64,000 nt of DNA from Magnolia sinica. Lineage: Eukaryota > Streptophyta > Magnoliopsida > Magnoliales > Magnoliaceae. The notes under the pieces were generated by a model, which was given only the letters and a program-made list of their open reading frames with translations, was not told the DNA's origin and made no database searches. The position numbers and the translations under genes are program-made. The stretch lies in contig NC_080588.1 in assembly GCF_029962835.1 (NCBI RefSeq), forward strand, positions 66,178,001 to 66,242,000, in the 5' to 3' direction. Shown one piece after another: positions 56,852 to 64,000 of this stretch. Numbering within the stretch: the first letter of the stretch is position 1; every line of letters starts with the position of its first letter.

Positions 56852-57779
56852 TGTTTGAGGGTCAAATATTGCACATTAGACCTCATTTATTGCTTGGATT
56901 TATGAACATGATACCGTTTAATGGCCCGCTTTAATCATGTTTGTGGTGCAGAGTGTATTTACGAGCATGGACTGAAAACGAAGCTTAAAGCATCGATTTA
57001 ACGCTCTGATGACACTAAAGGTAAGGGATGGACTTCAGGGGACCAAGATCGACAGAATTACACGCTAGGGATCCCCAAAAATCGAGAAACTGAAGCTCAA
57101 GCGTCCGCATAGGGACTTGCGGACGAATCCTTGTGGGCCACCACCGTTCATCAATGGTCAGATCCGGACCGTCTATGAGACTCACACGTCCACTCTCACT
57201 CAGGCCTAGGTGGCATGATTTCAAAATATAGCAGATGTCAGATCTCAACCATTTAAACGCAGGATAGACGGCTGGGTTACAATTCAATGGGCCACACCTA
57301 ACTCGATCCAAAATCATCCATCTCTGAACGATTTTTTCTCGTGAATCGAATGGACTGAATGAATCTATCTGTTGAAGCCGATCATGGACCCCACCATCGT
57401 CACAGCGTGATTGTTTTACGTAGGCCCTGTTTTCGCGTTCGCTGCTGACCGGTTTTGGGGCTGTTATATGCCCATGGTGATGATCGGATGGCCGATCTAG
57501 ACCGTCCATCGTGTAGGCCATTCAAAAATGTCCCAAGGGACGTTATTCTTTTGGACAGAATCACAGGAATATGGGCGTTGGGAGGATCCGTTCCTTGCTA
57601 CGTAAGGAGAGCTGCGTAAAACTCCACCGACCGGCTTCTCAACGCACTCCAACAATCCACCGACTTTCTGTTGTGCTTAAAGGTGATGTGCGCAAGCTGC
57701 AACCAGCCCCTGCTCTTATAAAGGGAAGAAAGAAAAGAGAAGTGGGGATCGAATCTCGGTTTGGGCTTGGACGATTGCA

Positions 57780-57834
<55 letters not shown>

Positions 57835-58592
57835 AGAGAGTAGTTGCTGTTTTTGTGTTCTTTTGTTTTTGGAGAGTTCCAGCCGCATTATGTCAGGCTA
57901 AACCTCTTAGCTAGGGCTAAGAGGTGAAGCTTGTGGTGCGATGGGAGCAATTATATGGTTTTGATTCATGTTATGGCTTGGATTCATGTTAGACTAAGTT
58001 GATGTTGATTTAGTTTGATTAATGGGAATGCTTCCTGTTTTTAATGGTTTGTTGTGACTGAAATTATAATAGATCTGCGATGGCTTTGAGTATTTCTTCC
58101 TCCTTTTGATGTTTATGACGTCAGGAAGCCCTATTGTTCACCATCGTCTCATGGGCATGGTCGGATGACAGTACCCTTCCTAACCTTCATGCATTGTTGA
58201 TTGGTTGGTAATTAGTTTAATTCTGTTGTTTGCTTTGTCTCCTGAGCATGGTTTGGTAATGGAATCCATTCTAATTCATATACCTTTCATCTCGTGAAAA
58301 CTAGATCAAGTAAGTTCAGTTTAATTTCCATGATTCTTGATGCAAGCATAAGATCTCCCTGATCTCTACAAGTGGATTCTCTGAATCCTTAGTTTCCTAC
58401 TTCTGAATTCTTTAAGTTTTACATTAATCTCTCATCATTATTCCTCAAATTACAGTTGACTTAGATTTCATCTCAGTCTAGTTCTAGTTCTACTTAGTTT
58501 CAGATTACATACAGGTATCAGTCCCTTGGGATTCGACCTCGGTCTCATCGAGTTTATTACTACATCACAACCCTATACTTGGAGAGTGAACA
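56852..58592 (+). repeat. LTR2
   Basis: As LTR1 but with a GA run of about 25 repeats (57782-57831). TATAAA at 57717-57722, hairpins at 57103-57124 and about 57902-57923. It is shared by the two units, so it acts as 3' LTR of unit 1 and 5' LTR of unit 2. Confidence 0.9.
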
Positions 58593-58598
58593 AGTTTT

Positions 58599-58611
58599 TG
58601 GCGCCGTTGCC
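58599..58611 (+). other. Primer binding site, tRNA-Asp type (unit 2)
   Basis: TGGCGCCGTTGCC, as in unit 1. Confidence 0.85.
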
Positions 58612-59457
58612 AGTGATTGACGGTTACGATTCTTTGAAATTAATTAGTTTTAGAATTAGTTTGAGATTAGGATTTTACAAACTTTAATTTTAGATTCTTA
58701 TTTCTATTTGATTTTTAGAACTAACTTGTTCCTGTTTTGTAGGATCCTGACATAAACTTCTAAATTGGTAATCCCTTCCTAATTTCTCTACTTTTTCTAT
58801 GTTTAGGAAATAGTTTATTTTTAGAAACTTTCCTCTTTTGTTATTAGAAACTAGGTTAGTTATTTCCTCTTTTAGAAATTCTTCCTTTTTTAAAAACTAA
58901 CCCAACTTTCCTATTTTGTAGGATTCTGAGATAGGTTTCTAAATTGGTAATTTATTTCTTAATTTCTTCCTTACTATTTTTAAATTAGGATTTATTTTAG
59001 CAAGTTTCTAATTCTAACTCTTTTAGAATCTAACTTTGTTTCCTAATTTATTTTTAAAAATTTTCTACTTATAGATTTTTTTTTTTTTAGAAACTAACCT
59101 TCTATTTTTTTAGGCTTTTAAGATAAAAATTTCTAATTCGGTAAGCTCTTTCTCTACTTTCTATTTTTCAGATCTCTTTTAGGAACTTACTTGCTAATTT
59201 AGGACTTTCCTAATTTATTTTAGAAAATTTCACTTTCTTTTAGGAATTCCTTCTTTTAGAAATCAGTTTACTGCTATCTTTCTTTTTAAGGATTTTTCTT
59301 CTCTTTTTAGAATCTAACTTATTTTGTTTTATTTTGCAGGTTTTTAACTTAGGGACTCTAATTTGGTAACTTCTTTCTAACCCTCTCTTTCTTTTTAGAT
59401 TTTCTTTTCCTTTCTTAGGATTAGGTTTGGAGTTTGATTGAAGGCTGTGAGTGTTTC
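58612..59457 (+). other. Long untranslated leader of unit 2
   Basis: By eye nearly identical to 52577-53422, with a single difference noted near 59284. Confidence 0.7.
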
Positions 59458-59565
59458 ATGCCCAAGTGGGCCCGTGACAACACTCGACGTTTCTTAACTG
59501 AAGGAGGATTGGTTGAGGGGTTAACTATCCATCGCACCACAAGATTCTTCACCCAAGAACATTAG
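59458..59565 (+). pseudogene. Likely gag N-terminus stub (unit 2)
   Basis: Same 35 codons and same deletion junction as 53423-53530. Confidence 0.4.
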
Positions 59566-59758
59566 AGACGTGCGATCCTTCTTAGGACATGCAAGATTTT
59601 ACAGGCGATTCATAAAAGACTTTAGTCACCTCTCTCGTCCTTTGTGTAATCTACTTCAAAAGGATGCACCATACGAGTGGACTGATACATGTCAGGAAGC
59701 TTTCACTAAGCTTAAGGGCATGTTGACTAGTGCACCCATCATACAACCACCCGACTAG
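59540..59758 (+). pseudogene. Reverse transcriptase C-terminal end (unit 2)
   Basis: Same protein as 53505-53723, including the TAG at 59756-59758. Confidence 0.85.
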
Positions 59759-60103
59759 GGCATTCCTTTTGAACTTATGTGCGATGCATCTGATTATGCT
59801 CTTGGGGCGGTTCTAGGCCAGCGAAAAGATAAAAAACCCTACGTTATTCATTATGCGAGTAAGACTCTAAATCCTGCCCAAGTGAACTACTCGACTACGG
59901 AAAAGGAACTCTTGGCCGTAGTATTCACTTTGGACAAATTTCGGTCCCACTTGATTGGATTCAAGATCATTATATACACTGATCATGAGGCGCTCAAGTA
60001 TCTTCTGTCTAAGAATGATGCTAAGCCCTGCCTGATACGATAGATCCTCCTACTCCAGGAATTTGACTTAGAAATAAAAGGTAAAAAGGGAGTAGAGAAC
60101 GTA
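59759..60103 (+). pseudogene. Ty3/gypsy RNase H (unit 2)
   Basis: Same as unit 1 with all three acidic motifs and the same TAG at 60041-60043. Confidence 0.9.
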
Positions 60104-60733
60104 GTGACTGACCATCTTTCTCACCTTAATCCCTCTGATTCCCTTGAAACGACAAATATCAATGACATGTTCCCTGATGAACAATTGTTCAGAGTCTCCC
60201 ATTTACCTTGGTTCGCTGATATTGCTAATTATCTTGTCACAGGTTCCATACCGACACATTGGACTGCGCAAGATAAGAAGAAATTTTTCACCAAGCTGCG
60301 GAATTTTTTCTGGGACGATCCATATTTGTTTAAATATTGCCCAGACCAGATCCTAAGGAGATGTGTGCCAGACGATGAGCATCAGAGTGTCATCTCCTTC
60401 TGTCACTCACAGGCCTGTGGTGGTCACTTTTCTGCTAAAAAGACCACGGCTAAGATTTTACAGTATGGCTTTTATTGGCCCACTATGTTCAGGGAAACTC
60501 ATGAGTTTTGTAAGGCTTGTGAGCGTTGTCAGAAATTGGGAGCATTATCCCGTCGAAACATGATGCCTTTGAATCCTATCCTTATCATAGAAGCATTTGA
60601 TTGCTGGGGCATTGATTTCATGGGACCATTCCCTCAATCTTTTGGAAATCTATATATTTTGCTCATTGTAGACTATGGGTTGAAGCGATTCCGTGTCGGA
60701 ATAATGACCATCGCATGGTCATTAAATTTCTAA
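60104..60733 (+). pseudogene. Integrase zinc finger and first catalytic block (unit 2)
   Basis: Here the HHCC finger is intact and in frame with [10 protein letters not shown] deletion at about 60675 (GTAGACTATGGGTTGAAG) differs from the lesion at the same place in the other two copies and shifts the frame. Confidence 0.9.
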
Positions 60734-61398
60734 AAGAGAACATCCTTTCCCGATTCAGAATGCCTCGAGCTATCATTAGTGATGGGGGCTCACACTTTTG
60801 TAATAGGCCATTCGAGAGTTTAATAAAGAAATATGATATCTCTCATAAGGTGAGCACCCCATATCACCTACAGACAAGTGGGCAAGTTGAGATTTTCAAT
60901 AGGGAGATCAAACACATTTTGGAGAAAACGGTTAACTCTGACCATAAGGATTGGTCAACCCGATTGACTGATGCCTTATGGGCTTACCGTACTGCTAAAA
61001 CCCCTATTGGAATGTCTCCCTTTAGATTTGTCTATGGGAAGGCTTGCCACTTGCCTGTGGAGTTGGAACATAGAGCCTCCTGGAGGATAAAAAATTTGAA
61101 CTTCAATCTAAACAACACTAGTTCGCTGCGCAAACTTCAGTTGAATGAACTCAAAGAAATTCGGAACGACGCATACGAGAACTCGAGAACTTATAAGGAC
61201 AGAATGAAGGCGTTTTATGACCAACGTATTCTACGGAAATCATTCACATCTGGTCAGAAAGTCCTTTTGTATGACTCTCGACTACATCTCTTTCCGGGTA
61301 AGCTTCGATCTCGTTCAACCGGCCCTTACATTGTTGTTACTGCTTATCCTCATGGGGCTGCTGAGATAAGACCGACAATGGCAAGGAGTTTAAAGTAA
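60715..61398 (+). pseudogene. Integrase core and C-terminus (unit 2)
   Basis: Second D and E as in unit 1. The downstream half carries many substitutions relative to unit 1 (for example [32 protein letters not shown]) and a short deletion near 61371 that shifts the frame before the normal end. Confidence 0.9.
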
Positions 61399-62870
61399 AT
61401 GGACATCGATTAAAACCATTTGTCGAGAAATTTGATTCAGAGGACATGTCCATGACTCTGACTGCTTCTGTTTACCAGAATTGATCTCCTAATCTGATGG
61501 AGGTATAGGTAGGTTTATTGCTTTCATAGGACTAGGTTAGTTTGCTTTATTTGTCCGGCTGAAGACGGTAAACTTATCGCTCCTGGGAGGCAACCCATCT
61601 TTTCATTCCATTTCATTTTCCTAGTTAGTTAGTTCAATGTTTGTGGGTAACATTGCTGCAAACTCTCACGAGACTACAACTCGTCCACTAGGGGCAACCT
61701 AGGGTTTAAAGGCTTGTTGCATACGCTAAATGCAATCGAGAGTACTTGCGAAAGTGGTATAGGTAGGATTCTTCTTTTTTTTTGGATTTTATTTTTGTTA
61801 TTTTGCTTTTATTGATTTCTCTCATGTGCTGAATCACTTTTACGTTAATATCTCTGGGAAGCCTCTTGATTCTCTCGTTCAGGTACTATCTTTCCATCAC
61901 TCTTCTTTTACTTTCATTGTTCCATATGCATGGCATGCTTATTTCTTTTACATTGAGGATAATGCAGATTTTAGGTTGGGGGTGGGAGATTAGGTTACCT
62001 AATCAGTATTTTCTTGGTCTTGAGCAAAAATTGTGAATATTTTTAAATTTTTATGGAATTTCTTGTGAATTTGAAGTGATTTTAAAGGATAATTGTGATT
62101 TTAAAATTACAAGATACAGACTGTTGGTAATTTATGAAATTGGGATTTAGCCACCTGTTAGATTTTACAGTTAAGATGGAACTATTAATCCATGGTTAGA
62201 GGTTTTAAATATTGATTGAGTCATGATTTCATAAAACACATCTCGCTTGCACATTAAGGGTTCAGTTCCATATTAAAGGATTAACTTGATAATCACTAAA
62301 CATGAAAGGAACCAACCTGAGAAAATTGAATGGATTGGGTGAACAGTCTTTACCATAGGTTTGTCCCTATAAGTGAGGATTCGATTCCCCATGGATGATA
62401 TTTGAAAAAAATTGGGTGTACAGTCTTCACCATAGGTTTGCTCCCTATAGGTAAGGATTTGATTCCCCTTCTTGGCGTTACTTTTAATGAAAAAATTAAA
62501 AATTAAAAGAATGAAAAGATGATGTGTGAGGCAAGTTTTAGTTATCATGAATTCTCTTATTGGTTACCAATGATATCCTTAAATAGAGAAGTGAATTTTA
62601 ATGTTGATAAGTCGAGATTAGACTATACATCCATGGAATTCAATGTTTAGAATTGTTCTAATTGATGGACTAATACTTTGAACTTAATTATGAAGTTTAC
62701 CGTGTGCTTGAGTCTAGGAGAGAATTATGCCCAACATTCATGAATCTTAGAATTTTCGTATCTGAATCGTTTTTCAAAATATCACTCGGTTTCACAAGAA
62801 TTGTCTCGTAATTGTCAACTTATTTTCCGCATACTTTGCTTGGGACTAGCAAAATGCTGGTTGGGGGTTG
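61399..62870 (+). other. 3' internal non-coding region (unit 2)
   Basis: Same order of motifs as 55464-56851. Some blocks (61780-62150) look identical to unit 1 and others (62160-62500) are clearly diverged. Confidence 0.7.
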
Positions 62871-63798
62871 TGTTTGAGGGTCAAATATTGCACATTAGAC
62901 CTCATTTATTGCTTGGATTTATGAACATGATACCGTTTAATGGCCCGCTTTAATCATGTTTGTGGTGCAGAGTGTATTTACGAGCATGGACTGAAAACGA
63001 AGCTTAAAGCATGGATTTAACGCTCTGATGACACTAAAGGTAAGGGATGGACTTCAGGGGACCAAGATCGACAGAATTACACGCTAGGGATCCCCAAAAA
63101 TCGAGAAACTGAAGCTCAAGCGTCCGCATAGGGACTTGCGGACGAATCCTTGTGGGCCACCACCGTTCATCAATGGTCAGATCCGGACCGTCTATGAGAC
63201 TCACACGTCCACTCTCACTCAGGCCTAGGTGGCATGATTTCAAAATATAGCAGATGTCAGATCTCAACCATTTAAATGTAGGATGGACGGCTGGGTTATG
63301 ATTCAATGGGCCACACCTAACTCGATCCAAAATCATCCATCTCCGAACGATTTTTTCTCGTGAATCGAATGGACTAAATGGATCTATCTGTTGAAGCTGA
63401 TCATGGACCCCACCATCGTCATAGCGTAACTGTTTTACGCAGGCCCTATTTTCGCGTTCGCTGCTGACCGATGTTGGGGCTATTATATGCCCATGGTGAT
63501 GATCGGATGGCCGATCTAGACCGTCCATCGTGTAGGCCATTCAAAAATGTCCCAAGGGACGTTATTCTTTTGGACAGAATCACAGGAATATGGGCGTTGG
63601 GAGGATCCGTTCCTTGCTACGTAAGGAGAGCTGCGTAAAACTCCACCGACTGGCTTCTCAACGCACTCCAATAATCCACCGACTTTCTGTTGTGCGTAAA
63701 GGTGATGTGCGCAAGCTGCAACCAGCCCCTGCTCTTATAAAGGGAAGAAAGAAAAGAGAAGTGGGGATCGAATCTCGGTTTGGGCTTGGACGATTGCA

Positions 63799-63853
<55 letters not shown>

Positions 63854-64000
63854 AGAGAGTAGTTGCTGTTTTTGTGTTCTTTTGTTTTTGGAGAGTTCCA
63901 GCCGCATTATGTCAGGCTAAACCTCTTATCTAAGGCTAAGAGGTGAAGCTTGTGGTGCGATGGGAGCAATTATATGGTTTTGATTCATGTTATGGCTTGG
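62871..64000 (+). repeat. LTR3, cut by the window end
   Basis: As LTR2, with a long GA run (63802-63848), TATAAA at 63736-63741 and inverted repeat 63122-63143. The second hairpin has two stem/loop changes (CCTCTTATCTAAGGCTAAGA). Confidence 0.9.

Noticed and set aside
57015..57521. 168-residue antisense open frame in LTR2, also open in LTR3 (63034-63540)
   Set aside because: It lies antisense across the LTR, is broken in LTR1, and has no domain or protein-like pattern I recognise. Its repetition only reflects LTR identity.
57598..57888. Ser/Leu-rich antisense frame and Arg/Glu repeat frame over the GA run
   Set aside because: Produced by the GA microsatellite in different frames.

Overview
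The window is nuclear DNA of a flowering plant. It has one clear plant gene, a P-class pentatricopeptide (PPR) gene at 6812-8647 on the minus strand, and one probable small plant-specific gene at 27918-28247, also minus. The rest is transposon-dominated DNA: plant L1-type and RTE-type LINEs, a tRNA-derived SINE, Mutator-, hAT- and Harbinger-like non-autonomous elements, and a Ty3/gypsy LTR-retrotransposon cluster. The dense copies of a long inverted-repeat element with GGGGCCCAC / CATCATGGTGGG termini remind me of magnoliid genomes. That is a recollection, not something the sequence proves.

Layout. 1-5.8 kb: a graveyard of LINE pieces, including an L1 tail inserted inside an RTE element with an exact 13-bp target duplication. 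6-9 kb: the intronless PPR gene and its flanks. 9-31 kb: many copies of one long-TIR MITE family, intact, halved or nested, with degenerate tandem arrays (17.6-18.9 kb) that look built from its terminal motif, a SINE, a hAT element, a Harbinger-type TIR pair and the small gene. 31-38 kb: mostly unassignable DNA with one Tourist-like MITE and a 5'-truncated LINE carrying 15-bp target duplications.

38.1-64 kb: a complex of one Ty3/gypsy family, Athila/Tat-like by its tRNA-Asp-type primer binding site and its RNase H/integrase motifs. It starts with an LTR fragment fused to integrase. About 9 kb of strongly decayed pieces follow, including a stretch at 39.9-40.7 kb that looks like poor-quality sequence. 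It ends in a young tandem array: partial internal region, LTR, internal, LTR, internal, LTR, with a period of about 6.0 kb, running off the end of the window. The young units share a large deletion from just inside gag to the end of reverse transcriptase, so they cannot be autonomous.

The two genes are unrelated to each other and to the transposons. I see no new enzymatic system. The most unusual signals are the MITE family whose two arms match each other at tips private to each element, the tandem arrays resembling its termini, and the tandem LTR array with both decayed and fresh units in one orientation. All homology statements come from reading and recall; no search was run.
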